Part shown: one piece after another, positions 43,608 through 54,006 of the stretch
Layout: every line of letters starts with the position of its first letter
Numbering within the stretch: position 1 is the stretch's first letter
NCBI RefSeq assembly: GCF_029813835.1
Contig: NZ_JARVKV010000024.1
Span: 1 to 64,000 of the forward strand
Source: Streptomyces sp. DH37
GTDB lineage: Bacteria; Actinomycetota; Actinomycetes; Streptomycetales; Streptomycetaceae
Length of the DNA: 64,000 nucleotides
Reading direction: 5' to 3'
Notes under the pieces: model-generated
Told to the model about the DNA's origin: nothing
The model's input: only the letters and a program-made list of their open reading frames with translations
Database searches by the model: none
Position numbers and translations under genes: made by a program

Positions 43608-45000
43608 TCACCACGCGCAGGCCCCGCGGCTCGTTGCGGGCGAAGGAGATCTCCGCCCCTCCCGCGGCGAGCAGCGCCCGGGAGATGGACAGTCCCAGGC
43701 CCGAACCGGAGACGTTCTGGTGGCGGTTGCTGCGCCAGAAGCGGTCCCCGATCCGGTTCAGCTCGTCCTCGGTGAGACCGGGCCCGTGGTCGGCGACCTC
43801 GACGGTCACCCGGTCGCCGCCCGCGGTGACGGCGACCGTGACCGACTCCCCGGCGGGGGTGAACTTCACCGCGTTGTCCACGACCGCGTCCAGCGCGCTG
43901 GAGAGCGCGATCGGGTCCGCCCAGCCCGTCACCGCTCCCTGCCCGGCCGTGCGCAGCTCCACGCCCTCGCGGTCGGCGACCGGGCGCCAGGCGGCGACGC
44001 GTTCGGCGGCGAGCGCCGCGACATCGGTCAGCCGCAGGTCGGCGGGGGTGTGCTCGGCCAGTGCGAGGTCGAGGAGGTCGTCGAGCACCCGGGCCAGGCG
44101 CTTGCCCTCGGCCCGCACCGAGGCGATCTCCTCGTTGCCCTCGGGCAGTTCCAGGGCCAGCAGGTCGATGCGGAGCAGCAGGGCGGCCAGCGGGTTGCGC
44201 AGCTGGTGGGAGGCGTCGGCGACGAAGGCGCGCTGCTGCTCCAGGACGGTCTCGACGTGGTCGGCCATCTCGTTGAAGGACCGCGCCAGGCGCTGGAGCT
44301 CCGGCGGCCCGCTCAGGGCGGCCACCCGGGAGGCCAGCCGTCCGGTGGCGATGTCGTGGCTGGCCCTGTCCAGTACGCGCACCGGCTTGAGCACCCAGCC
44401 GGTCAGCCGGAAGGCCAGGGCCACGGCCACGAGCATGGCGGCCGCCTCCCCGGCGGCCAGCGGCAGCCAGCCGTGCAGGATGCGCGAGCGCATCGGACCG
44501 GTGGGCGAGTCGGTGAGGACGACGGCGACGACGTCGCCGTCGCGGACGACCGGCGAGGCGACGGCGATCCGGCCGTCCTGCCAGGGCCACACCTGGGCCG
44601 GGTCGTGGCTGCGGCGCCCGACCAGGGCCTCGGCGAAGGCGGCGGCGCCCTCCCCCTCCCCGGGGGGCCGCCAGGTCGCCGGGGCCGCGGCCATCGCGCT
44701 GCCGTCGCGGTAGAAGACGCCGGCCCTGATGCCGTACAGGTCGTGGTAGCGGCTGAGCTCGTCGCGCAGCGTGGCCAGCCGCTCGTCCTGCTGGCGCGCC
44801 TCGGCCGCGGTGGGACTGCGGGCCGGGGGGCGGGTGGTGACGTACTGGGCCAGGGAGGCGAAGCGCGCGGTGTCGTCGATGCGGTCGACGACGACGTCCT
44901 GCTGCTCGGCGGCGGCCATGCTCGCGGCGAGCGGGAAGCCGAGGGCGAGCAGGACGCCGGCCATCAGGGCGATGAGGAGGGCGAGGAGGCGTGTGCGCAC
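43573..45000 (-). CDS. Two-component sensor histidine kinase
   Basis: The 475-aa membrane kinase has an N-terminal helix (LLALLIALMAGVLLALGFPLA), an extracytoplasmic sensor region of about 140 residues (contains RYHDLYGIRAGVFYRDGSAM), a second helix (AMLVAVALAFRLTGWVL) and a HAMP linker. The dimerisation H-box is AFVADASHQLRNPLAALL, with N-box DNAVKFTPAG, G1 DHGPGLTEDEL and G2 GSGLGLSISRALL. GTG at 45000 starts the protein. It is 33 bp downstream of its response regulator gene on the same strand. The signal is unknown. Confidence 0.94.
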   Translation of the reverse strand: MRTRLLALLIALMAGVLLALGFPLAASMAAAEQQDVVVDRIDDTARFASLAQYVTTRPPARSPTAAEARQQDERLATLRDELSRYHDLYGIRAGVFYRDGSAMAAAPATWRPPGEGEGAAAFAEALVGRRSHDPAQVWPWQDGRIAVASPVVRDGDVVAVVLTDSPTGPMRSRILHGWLPLAAGEAAAMLVAVALAFRLTGWVLKPVRVLDRASHDIATGRLASRVAALSGPPELQRLARSFNEMADHVETVLEQQRAFVADASHQLRNPLAALLLRIDLLALELPEGNEEIASVRAEGKRLARVLDDLLDLALAEHTPADLRLTDVAALAAERVAAWRPVADREGVELRTAGQGAVTGWADPIALSSALDAVVDNAVKFTPAGESVTVAVTAGGDRVTVEVADHGPGLTEDELNRIGDRFWRSNRHQNVSGSGLGLSISRALLAAGGAEISFARNEPRGLRVVISLPRNAPDAG

Positions 45001-45033
45001 GGCGGGGGTCCGCTTTCGTCCCGGTTCCCGGCC

Positions 45034-45798
45034 TCAGCCGGCCGGGGCGACGAGCCGGTAGCCGACGCCGCGCACCGTCTCGATCAGGGCGGGCAGCCCC
45101 AGCTTGGAGCGGAGCGAGGCGATGTGCACCTCCAGGGTGCGGCCGGTCCCCTCCCAGCTGGTGCGCCAGACCTCGCTGATGATCTGCTCGCGGCGGAAGA
45201 CGACGCCGGGGCGCTGGGCGAGCAGCGCGAGCAGGTCGAACTCCTTGCGGGTGAGGGGGACCGCCTCGCCGTGCACCGTGACCCGCCGGGTGTCGGTCTC
45301 GATGGTCAGCGGCCCCAGGCGCAGTTCCGGGGCGTCCGCGCCCCGGGCGCGCCCGGTGTCCCCGCCCGCGCCGGGATCGCCGGCGCCGCCGGCGCCGACA
45401 CCGGCACCGCCGCCGGCCGTGGTGGCGGTGGCGGTGCGCCGGCTGACGGCGTGGATCCGGGCGAGGAGTTCGGCGGTGTCGTACGGCTTGACCACGTAGT
45501 CGTCGGCGCCGAGGTTGAGGCCGTGGACCCGGGAGCGCACGTCGGCCCGCGCCGTGACCATGATCACCGGGGTGCTGGTCAGACGGCGGATGCGGCCGCA
45601 CACCTCGAAGCCGTCGATGTCGGGCAGGCCGAGGTCGAGCAGCACCACGCCGAAGGGCGGCGCGGCGCCGTCCGGCAGCAGGCACCGCAGGGCCTCCTCG
45701 CCGCCGCGGGCGTGCACCACGTCGAAGCCGTGCCGGGCGAGCACGGCGGACAGCGCCGCGGCCACGCGGTCGTCGTCCTCGACCAGCAGCAGTCTCAT
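45034..45798 (-). CDS. OmpR/PhoB-family response regulator
   Basis: The 254-aa regulator has a receiver domain (LLLVEDDDRVAAALSAVLARHGF, phospho-acceptor Asp in VVLLDLGLPDIDGFEV, switch Lys in VVKPYD) and a winged-helix DNA-binding domain (PLTRKEFDLLALLAQRPG, TSWEGTGRTLEVHIASLRSKLG). Between them is an unusually Gly/Ala-rich linker of about 35 residues. ATG at 45798 has GAGGGG upstream. It pairs with the adjacent histidine kinase. Targets are unknown; the gene is divergent from the glutamate uptake operon. Confidence 0.95.
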   Translation of the reverse strand: MRLLLVEDDDRVAAALSAVLARHGFDVVHARGGEEALRCLLPDGAAPPFGVVLLDLGLPDIDGFEVCGRIRRLTSTPVIMVTARADVRSRVHGLNLGADDYVVKPYDTAELLARIHAVSRRTATATTAGGGAGVGAGGAGDPGAGGDTGRARGADAPELRLGPLTIETDTRRVTVHGEAVPLTRKEFDLLALLAQRPGVVFRREQIISEVWRTSWEGTGRTLEVHIASLRSKLGLPALIETVRGVGYRLVAPAG

Positions 45799-46014
45799 GG
45801 CCCCTCTTCTCCCCCGGAACTCCCCCGTGCGCCTGACCGTGCTCTCCCCGGCGCGGCAGTCATCCACTCCGATCCGGCCCGGCGCGTCAAGACCCGCCGG
45901 GCCGCGGCCCGCGCGCATCCCTACGGTAGGCAGCCGGTACGCCGACCGGTGCACCCTTCGAGGGATATGCCCCTTTGCGGCTGAATCGTTATGCTCAAGT
46001 TCAGCTCAGATGTG

Positions 46015-46044
46015 ATGACGCTGCTCAACGGTGGTCACTAAGGT
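46015..46044 (+). promoter_or_regulatory. Putative gluABCD promoter
   Basis: ATGACG (46015-46020), 18 bases, then TAAGGT (46039-46044) resembles a vegetative promoter. A start point near 46051 would leave a short leader before gluA. Confidence 0.35.
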
Positions 46045-46070
46045 CCCCTCAACCGACGAGGACGGAGCGA

Positions 46071-46856
<786 letters not shown>

Positions 46857-46908
46857 GCCCGGCCGGCTCAGCGGACCCTTGCACGCTACGACTCCAGGGA
46901 TGTTCACC

Positions 46909-47742
46909 ATGACCCTCCGCAAGTCCGGCCTCGTGGCCGCCACCGCTCTCGTCCTCTCCCTGACCGCCACCGCGTGCGGCGGCGGCGGTGACAGCGGCTC
47001 CGACGGCGACAAGATCACCATCGGCATCAAGTTCGACCAGCCGGGTCTGGGCCTGAAGACCCAGGACGGCGAGTACACGGGCTTCGACGTGGACGTGGCC
47101 AAGTACGTCGCCAAGGAGCTGGGTTACGAGGAGAAGGACATCACCTGGAAGGAGGCCCCCAGCGCCGAGCGGGAGAACATGATCTCCAACGGTGACGTGA
47201 AGTTCATCGTCGCCACCTACTCGATCACCGACGAGCGCAAGGAGCGGGTCGACTTCGCCGGTCCGTACTTCCTCGCCCACCAGGACTTCCTGGTCCGCGC
47301 CGACGACGACTCCACGTGGAACAAGGACGAGCTGAACACCAAGGAGCTCAAGCTCTGCTCGGTCACCGGCTCCACCTCCGCGCAGAACGTCAAGAACAAG
47401 TTCGCGCCGAAGGCCGACCTGCAGGAGTACGGCGGCTACTCGGAGTGCCTGACCGGCCTGGAGAACAAGGCCGTCGACGCCCTGACCACCGATGACTCCA
47501 TCCTGGCCGGCTACGCGGCGCAGAAGGAGCACCAGGGCAAGTTCAAGCTCGCCGGCCTCAGCCTCAGCGACGAGTCCTACGGCATCGGCCTGAAGAAGGG
47601 CGACACCGAGCTGCAGCAGCAGATCAACGACGCCCTCACCAAGATGGTCGAGGACGGCTCCTGGGAGAAGGCCGCCGACAAGCACTTCGGCCCGGCCAAC
47701 TACGACTACGAGTCGGCCCCGGAGATCACCGAGAAGAGCTGA
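46909..47742 (+). CDS. gluB: Glutamate-binding lipoprotein
   Basis: GluB is the extracellular solute-binding protein of the same uptake system. The 277-aa precursor has the lipoprotein signal MTLRKSGLVAATALVLSLTATACGG, then the type-3 amino-acid-binding fold (ITIGIKFDQPGLGLKTQDGEYTGFDVDVAKYVAKELGY, NMISNGDVKFIVATYSITDERKERVDFAGPYF). AGGGA lies upstream of the ATG at 46909. It lies 52 bp after gluA. A strong hairpin just beyond the stop may stabilise its mRNA relative to the permease genes. Confidence 0.95.
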   Translation: MTLRKSGLVAATALVLSLTATACGGGGDSGSDGDKITIGIKFDQPGLGLKTQDGEYTGFDVDVAKYVAKELGYEEKDITWKEAPSAERENMISNGDVKFIVATYSITDERKERVDFAGPYFLAHQDFLVRADDDSTWNKDELNTKELKLCSVTGSTSAQNVKNKFAPKADLQEYGGYSECLTGLENKAVDALTTDDSILAGYAAQKEHQGKFKLAGLSLSDESYGIGLKKGDTELQQQINDALTKMVEDGSWEKAADKHFGPANYDYESAPEITEKS

Positions 47743-47754
47743 CGGGGGCAGGAT

Positions 47755-47783
47755 GGCGCGCCGCCCGTCCGGGGCGGCGCGCC
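47755..47783 (+). terminator. Intra-operon hairpin between gluB and gluC
   Basis: GGCGCGCCGCCC and GGGCGGCGCGCC form a perfect 12-bp stem with a five-base loop, 13 bases after the gluB stop. No T-tract follows. It probably acts as an attenuator or 3' stabiliser, giving more binding protein than permease. Confidence 0.7.
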
Positions 47784-47841
47784 GCGCCTTCCGACGCCGT
47801 CCGACGAGACGCCATCCGACGAGGCGAGAGCGCGGGAGAAC

Positions 47842-48516
47842 GTGTTCGACTTTCTTGATTCCGGGCAGTACGACGTGCTCGGAGCCTTCTGGGTGACGGT
47901 GCAGCTCACCTTCTACTCGGCGATCGGCTCCCTGATCTGGGGGACGATCCTGGCCGGCATGCGGGTCGGTCCCACACCACTGATGCGGACCTTCGGCACC
48001 GTCTACGTCAACGCCGTGCGGAACACCCCGCTGACGGTGATCATCGTGGCCACGTCCCTGGGCCTGTACTCGACGCTGGGGATCACCCTGGCCGGCGGCG
48101 ACTCCAAGGAGATCGGTTTCCGGCTGGCGGTGCTCGGCCTGATCGCCTACCACGCCACCTTCGTGTGCGAGGCGCTGCGCTCGGGCATCAACACGGTGCC
48201 CGTCGGCCAGGCGGAGGCGGCGCGCGCGCTGGGGCTCGGCTTCTTCCAGGTGCTGACCCTGATCGTCCTCCCGCAGGCGTTCCGTTCGGTCGTGGCGCCC
48301 CTGGCGAACGTGCTGATCGCCCTGACCAAGAACACGACCGTGGCGGCGGCCATCGGGGTGTCGGAAGCCGCACTGCTGATGAAGGAGATGGTGGAGGTCG
48401 AGAGCGACGCCATCTTCCTGGTCTTCGCGGTGTTCGCCTTCGGGTTCGTTGTCCTGACCCTCCCGACCGGCATGCTGCTGGGCTGGGTGAGCAAGCGCGT
48501 GGCGGTGAAGCGATGA
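47842..48516 (+). CDS. gluC: Glutamate ABC transporter permease
   Basis: This 224-aa protein is one of the two membrane subunits. About five hydrophobic helices are visible, and the cytoplasmic EAA-type loop is EALRSGINTVPVGQAEAARALGLGFFQVLTLIVLPQAFR. GTG at 47842 has GGGAG upstream. The last base positions overlap the gluD start (ATGA), so the two permeases are translationally coupled. Confidence 0.94.
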   Translation: MFDFLDSGQYDVLGAFWVTVQLTFYSAIGSLIWGTILAGMRVGPTPLMRTFGTVYVNAVRNTPLTVIIVATSLGLYSTLGITLAGGDSKEIGFRLAVLGLIAYHATFVCEALRSGINTVPVGQAEAARALGLGFFQVLTLIVLPQAFRSVVAPLANVLIALTKNTTVAAAIGVSEAALLMKEMVEVESDAIFLVFAVFAFGFVVLTLPTGMLLGWVSKRVAVKR

Positions 48517-49421
48517 GTGACCTGTCCGTTCTCTACGACGCGCCGGGACCGCGCGCCAGGGCCCGCAACCTGGTCTACTCGGCGGTCTTCCTCGTCCTCC
48601 TCGGGCTCGTCCTGTGGTGGGTGCTGGACACGATGGCCGACAAGAACCAGCTCGCCGCGGAGAAGTGGAGCCCGTTCGCCACCGACTCCCGGGTGTGGAC
48701 GACGTATCTGATCCCCGGGCTGCTGAACACCCTCAAGGCCGCGGCGCTGTCCATCGCCATCGCCCTTCCGCTGGGCGCCCTGTTCGGCATCGGGCGGCTG
48801 TCGGAGCACCGGTGGATCAGCCGGCCGGTCGGCACGGTGGTGGAGTTCTTCCGCGCCATCCCGGTGCTGCTGATGATGGTCTTCGCCAACCAGGCGTACG
48901 CGCAGTTCACCGACATCGACTCCGAGGTGCGCCCGCTGTACGCCGTGGTGACCGGCCTGGTGCTCTACAACTCCTCGGTCATCGCCGAGATCGTGCGGGC
49001 GGGCATCCTGTCGCTGCCCTCGGGCCAGACGGACGCGGCCAAGGCCATCGGCATGCGCAAGAGCCAGATCATGCTCTACGTGCTGCTGCCGCAGGCGGTC
49101 ACGGCGATGCTGCCGGCACTGGTCAGCCAGCTCGTGGTGATCGTGAAGGACACCGCCCTGGGCGGCGCGGTGCTCGGCTACTCCGAACTGCTGAGCCAGG
49201 TGCGGGTGATCACGGCCAACTACGGCGCCAACACCATCGCCGCCTTCACCGTGGTCGCGCTGATCTTCATCCTGCTGAACTTCCTGCTCACCAGCTTCGC
49301 GAGCTGGCTCGAGGGCCGGCTCCGGCGCGGCAAGCGGACGACCGGCGCCGTCCTGCACGGCGGCGCCGACACGGAGATGGAGTTCGACGAGCCCCATGTC
49401 GAGCCCCCCGCCCGGAAGTAG
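48513..49421 (+). CDS. gluD: Glutamate ABC transporter permease
   Basis: This is the second membrane subunit, 302 aa. The transmembrane core includes LLNTLKAAALSIAIALPLGALFGIGR and the EAA loop EIVRAGILSLPSGQTDAAKAIGMRKSQIMLYVLLPQAV. A hydrophilic C-terminal tail of about 45 residues (GRLRRGKRTTGAVLHGGADTEM) is longer than in GluC. Its ATG overlaps the gluC stop by four bases. A 21-bp perfect hairpin ends the operon. Confidence 0.94.
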   Translation: MSDLSVLYDAPGPRARARNLVYSAVFLVLLGLVLWWVLDTMADKNQLAAEKWSPFATDSRVWTTYLIPGLLNTLKAAALSIAIALPLGALFGIGRLSEHRWISRPVGTVVEFFRAIPVLLMMVFANQAYAQFTDIDSEVRPLYAVVTGLVLYNSSVIAEIVRAGILSLPSGQTDAAKAIGMRKSQIMLYVLLPQAVTAMLPALVSQLVVIVKDTALGGAVLGYSELLSQVRVITANYGANTIAAFTVVALIFILLNFLLTSFASWLEGRLRRGKRTTGAVLHGGADTEMEFDEPHVEPPARK

Positions 49422-49470
49422 CCGCACACCGCTCCCGCCTTCCGCGCGCGCCCGCCGTGCCCCCTGTGTG

Positions 49471-49516
49471 CCCACTGCCTGTGCCCCCGTCGCTTGACGG
49501 GGGCACAGGCAGTGGG
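49471..49516 (+). terminator. 21-bp perfect hairpin ending gluABCD
   Basis: Arms 49471-49491 and 49496-49516 are exact inverse complements with only a GCTT loop. There is no T-tract after it, as usual in streptomycetes. It is 50 bases after the gluD stop. Confidence 0.9.
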
Positions 49517-49616
49517 TTGGCATACGATGTGTGATCGTGCACCGGGTTCCATCGGCTCCATCGGCTCCAACCCCCCTTCCCTCCCCGGACCGTGAGAACT
49601 GCGAGGGCCGCCCGTC

Positions 49617-51179
49617 GTGGACCCGGTGATCGTCGTCGGCGCGGGACCGGTCGGTCTCGCGCTGGCGCTGGCGCTCGCGCGCCACGACGTCCCGTCGGTG
49701 GTGCTCGACGGCGGTGACGGCGAGGTCGAGCAGCGCACGGCGCGCACCTGCGTCCTGCGGCCGGACACGGCGGCGTACGCGGCGACGCTGGGCGGCTCCC
49801 GGTGGGCGGCGTGGCGCACCGAGCGGCGGCACCAGCCGGTGCGGCGGGTGGAGTTGGACTCCCGGACCTCGCCGGTGCACATACAGCAGTACGCGCTGGA
49901 GCGGAGCATGCGCGCCGCGCTGGAGCGGGAACCGCTGGCCGAGGTCGTCACCGGGGCCCGCCTGGACGAACTGGAGCAGGACGGCCGGGGGGTGTCGGCG
50001 CACACCCGCGGCGTCCCCGGTTCCGCCGGCACCTGGTGGCGCGGCAGTCATCTGGTGGGCTGCGACGGCGCCCGCTCCACGGTGCGCAAGCTGCTGGGGA
50101 TCCGCTTCCCCGGGCGCACCTCCGTCGAGCGGCACGCGGTGGCGGCCCTGCGCGTGGAACTGCCCTGGGACGGCGAGGCGCTGCTGCACCGCGACGTTCC
50201 CGGCGGCGAGGACGAGGTGGTGGCGCGCCCGCTGCCGAACGGGGTGTGGCGGCTGGACTGGCTGCTGCCGCCGCGCGGCGACCTGGTCACCCCCGACGCG
50301 CTGCTCGCCCGGATACGCGACACGCTGTCCGCGTGGTGCGAGGAGGTCCCGCCCTACGAACTGCTGGACACCGGCGTGCACATCTCCCACCAGCGGCTGG
50401 CCCGGCACTGGCGCTCGGGCCGGGCCTTCCTGGCCGGGGACGCGGCGCACCTGCTGGGGGCGCTGGGCACCCAGCCGGTCGACGAGGGACTGCGGGACGC
50501 GGCCAACCTGGCCTGGAAGCTGGCGCTGTGCCGGAACGGCCGGGCTCCGGAGGAACTGCTCGACAGCTACGAGGCCGAGCGCCGCGGTGCGGTGGGGGCC
50601 CGGCTGCGCGCCCTCGACCAGGCGCTGCCGCTGGTACGCGGGGGCGGGGGGCTGCGCACCCTGCTGCCCGGCGCCTCGCGGGGGCACCTGGAACTGCTGA
50701 CGGACGGGCATCTGGGGCGGGGGCCGCTGGGCGCGCCCCCCTGCTACGGGCGTTCGCCGCTGGCACCGGGGCGGGACGCGGTGCCCGGCGCGCTCGCGGT
50801 CGGGACCGAGCCGGGCTCGCCCGTGCGGGACGTACCGGTGACGGCCCTGGACGGGACGCGGGGCCGGCTGTGGGAGCGGCTGGGACGCGATCTGCTGGTG
50901 CTGCTGGTCGCGCCCGGCACCCATGTGTGGGACAGCCGCCACTGGCTGTCGGCCGGGCTGATGCCGGAACTGGCCTCCGTGGTGGAGCGGCTGCCGGTGC
51001 CCGCCGAACTGCTGGTGACCGAGGGCTATCCGGGCGCGGTCGCCCACACCGCTCTGGTGATCCGCCCGGACGGGCATCTGGTGACCGCGCTGCCGGGCGC
51101 CGGGACCGGCGAACTGCGTGCCTGTGTCGAGGCGGTGCGCGGCGCCCCGGCCGGGGAGACGGCCGCGACGGGCCCCTGA
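49617..51179 (+). CDS. FAD-dependent aromatic monooxygenase (PheA/TfdB type)
   Basis: The 520-aa flavoprotein resembles phenol/PHBH-type hydroxylases that use NAD(P)H, as found in aromatic catabolism or polyketide tailoring. The FAD dinucleotide motif is VIVVGAGPVGLALALALARHDVPSVVLDGG at the start, the DG-type motif is LVGCDGARSTVRKLLGI, and the GD motif is FLAGDAAHLLGALGTQPVDEGLRDAANLAWKL; the usual PxGGxG residues are replaced by ALGTQP. A thioredoxin-like C-terminal region follows. GTG at 49617 has GAGGG upstream. No partner biosynthetic genes are nearby. Confidence 0.88.
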   Translation: MDPVIVVGAGPVGLALALALARHDVPSVVLDGGDGEVEQRTARTCVLRPDTAAYAATLGGSRWAAWRTERRHQPVRRVELDSRTSPVHIQQYALERSMRAALEREPLAEVVTGARLDELEQDGRGVSAHTRGVPGSAGTWWRGSHLVGCDGARSTVRKLLGIRFPGRTSVERHAVAALRVELPWDGEALLHRDVPGGEDEVVARPLPNGVWRLDWLLPPRGDLVTPDALLARIRDTLSAWCEEVPPYELLDTGVHISHQRLARHWRSGRAFLAGDAAHLLGALGTQPVDEGLRDAANLAWKLALCRNGRAPEELLDSYEAERRGAVGARLRALDQALPLVRGGGGLRTLLPGASRGHLELLTDGHLGRGPLGAPPCYGRSPLAPGRDAVPGALAVGTEPGSPVRDVPVTALDGTRGRLWERLGRDLLVLLVAPGTHVWDSRHWLSAGLMPELASVVERLPVPAELLVTEGYPGAVAHTALVIRPDGHLVTALPGAGTGELRACVEAVRGAPAGETAATGP

Positions 51180-51561
51180 CCTCCGGGCGCGGGGCCTCGG
51201 CTGCGTGGAACGGACGGCGCCGGCCTGCGGCGGTCCGGCCGGCCCTCCCGCCCCCGTCTCCGGCACCCGGCGCCGCACGCGGTGCGGTGCCGGGTGCCGG
51301 GTGCCGGAGACGGGGAACGAGCGGCGGCCGAGGCGGCGGCCGTACGCGCTCCCGGAGGACGGCAGGCGACACAGCCCCGCGTCCCGGGAGCCGCGCTCGC
51401 GGACTTCCGGCCCGGCGGCCCGCCGTCGGCGGAAACAGTCTGACCCTCTGAACTCCGGTGGGCCGCGCTGCTCCCGGCGCGGCGTGGCGCAGCGTCCCGC
51501 CGTGGTTCTCCGGCACGGTCCGTCCGGTTACGGCGGTGCGTTCGCTCCCCGCCGCACGGAT
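51180..51561. other. Convergent gap between monooxygenase and recX (382 bp)
   Basis: No gene is credible here: both strands have open frames only as read-through of neighbours. The main element is the large hairpin at 51252-51315. Confidence 0.7.
51252..51315. terminator. Long bidirectional hairpin
   Basis: Perfect 20-bp outer arms (51252-51271 and 51296-51315) enclose a second small stem CCGCAC/GTGCGG; a duplicated GCCGGGT on the right arm would be bulged out. It lies between convergent genes. Confidence 0.8.
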
Positions 51562-52092
51562 TCAGTCCGTGCCGTACAGGGGGTAGTCCTCCGTGTCCTC
51601 CCCCTCCGCCTCCAGGGCTTCACGGACCACCCGCAGGGCCAGCCCCTCGGAGTACCCCTTGCGTGCGAGCATCCCGGCGAGCCGGCGCAGCCGCCTGTCG
51701 CGCTCCAGTCCCCGGGTGGCGCGCAGTTTGCGTTCCACCAGAGCGCGGGCGGTCCGCTCCTCCTGCTCCGGTTCCAGTTGCTCCACCGCGTTGTCGATGA
51801 GGGTGGAGTCCACGCCCTTGTTCCGCAGTTCGCGGGCGAGGGCCCGGCGGGCGAGCCCCCGGCCGTGGTGCCGGGACTCCACCCAGGCGTCGGCGAACGC
51901 CGCGTCGTCGATCAGCCCGGCGTCCTCCAGCCGGGACAGCACCGACTCGGCCACGTCCTCGGGAATCTCCCGTTTGCGCAGTGCTTCGGCGAGCTGCCCG
52001 CGGGTGCGCGGCGTCCCGGTGAGCAGGCGCAGGCAGATCGCCCGCGCCCGCTCCTCCGGATCGGCCGGTGGCTCCCCCTGACGTCCCGCCAC
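51562..52092 (-). CDS. recX: Regulatory protein RecX
   Basis: RecX binds RecA filaments and limits their activity. The 176-aa protein consists of three-helix RecX repeats: ARAICLRLLTGTPRTRGQLAEALRKREIPEDVAESVLSRL, DDAAFADAWVESRHHGRGLARRALARELRNKGVD and RRLRRLAGMLARKGYSEGLALRVV. Its GTG start at 52092 lies three bases after the recA stop, so it is co-transcribed and probably coupled to recA. The length is typical for actinobacteria. Confidence 0.95.
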   Translation of the reverse strand: MAGRQGEPPADPEERARAICLRLLTGTPRTRGQLAEALRKREIPEDVAESVLSRLEDAGLIDDAAFADAWVESRHHGRGLARRALARELRNKGVDSTLIDNAVEQLEPEQEERTARALVERKLRATRGLERDRRLRRLAGMLARKGYSEGLALRVVREALEAEGEDTEDYPLYGTD

Positions 52093-52095
52093 GGC

Positions 52096-53226
<1,131 letters not shown>

Positions 53227-53331
53227 GGGTGCCACCCGGTTTGCTTGAGTCGATCGCTTCACATCTGAAGACGCTAGCGCCTGCCACTGACAATCGGCCC
53301 GGATGCCGTTCCCGGCAGCCCGGCCCCTCCA

Positions 53332-53360
53332 TGAGAATGGCTGTTCGATTTTTGTGTCAA
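53332..53360 (-). promoter_or_regulatory. recA promoter
   Basis: The minus strand has a perfect -35 TTGACA (53360-53355) followed after 17 bases by a weak -10 TTCTCA (53337-53332). The LexA box lies in the spacer and -10, which fits SOS control. The leader to recA would be about 95 bases. Confidence 0.6.
53333..53346 (-). promoter_or_regulatory. LexA-type box of recA
   Basis: Minus-strand GAACAGCCATTCTC differs by one base from the SOS-like site GAACATCCATTCTC reported upstream of S. lividans recA. It overlaps the predicted -10 region. Confidence 0.8.
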
Positions 53361-53376
53361 GTCGCCCCGAAGCCCT

Positions 53377-53385
53377 GTGGAAAAC
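53377..53385 (-). promoter_or_regulatory. DnaA-box-like nonamer upstream of recA
   Basis: Minus-strand TTTTCCACA fits the general bacterial DnaA box TTWTNCACA, though it is not the favoured Streptomyces form. It lies just upstream of the recA -35. Confidence 0.35.
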
Positions 53386-53453
53386 CGGAGAAACCGCAGC
53401 TCAGAGGCTATTTCAGCGGATCATCGCCGGTCGGCGCGCACCCGCTTCGGGGC

Positions 53454-53648
53454 TCACCTGAGCTCGGCGGGCACGTCCACGGCCACGCAGACCGCGCGCC
53501 AGACCTCCTTCGCCCCCCACCCAGCCTCCAGGGCCTCGTGGACCGTCCGGCCGCCCAGCTCGGACATCACGTGATCACGTGCGAAGGAGTCGGCGTACGC
53601 CTCACCGAAGTGGGCCGCCATCCGCTCCCAGAAGACCGTCAACCGCAT
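53454..53648 (-). CDS. DUF3046 protein, 64 aa
   Basis: This is a short actinobacterial protein of the DUF3046 family: MRLTVFWERMAAHFGEAYADSFARDHVMSELGGRTVHEALEAGWGAKEVWRAV. The function is unknown. It is found next to recA across actinobacteria, including mycobacteria, which hints at a shared role in recombination or replication. There is no signal or membrane segment. Confidence 0.9.
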   Translation of the reverse strand: MRLTVFWERMAAHFGEAYADSFARDHVMSELGGRTVHEALEAGWGAKEVWRAVCVAVDVPAELR

Positions 53649-53688
53649 CCCCCCAGTATCCGTCCCTCCGGCCGGACGGGGGAAACGC

Positions 53689-54006
53689 CTACCCCAGGGC
53701 CCTCAGCCCCGCGGTGACCAGGACGGCGGCGGCCACCACCACCAGGAAGGGCGCGCGCAGCACCAGCGCGACCGCCGCCGCCGCGAGACCTCCCGCGCGG
53801 GCGTCGGCCACCAGCGCACCGCCGTCGCCGCCGAAGGTCTGCTGCGCGGTGAGCGCCGCCAGCAGCGCGACCGGCAGCAGGGCCGCCAGGCGCCGCACCA
53901 GCGGGCGCTCCAGCGCACCGGCCGGCACCGACAGCCCGAGCAGCTTGACGAGGTAGCAGCCGACGGCCGTCACCCCGATGGCGATCCACACTCCCACCGG
54001 ATTCAC
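53689..54006 (-). CDS. azlD: AzlD-family branched-chain amino acid exporter subunit
   Basis: The 105-aa protein is the small membrane subunit of an AzlCD-type exporter. Four hydrophobic helices are visible (VWIAIGVTAVGCYLVKLLGL, LAALLPVALLAALTAQQTF, GLAAAAVALVLRAPFLVVVAAAVLV). Its GTG start overlaps the azlC stop by two bases, so the two are translationally coupled. The substrate in this strain is not shown; the family exports branched-chain amino acids or analogues. Confidence 0.9.
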   Translation of the reverse strand: MNPVGVWIAIGVTAVGCYLVKLLGLSVPAGALERPLVRRLAALLPVALLAALTAQQTFGGDGGALVADARAGGLAAAAVALVLRAPFLVVVAAAVLVTAGLRALG

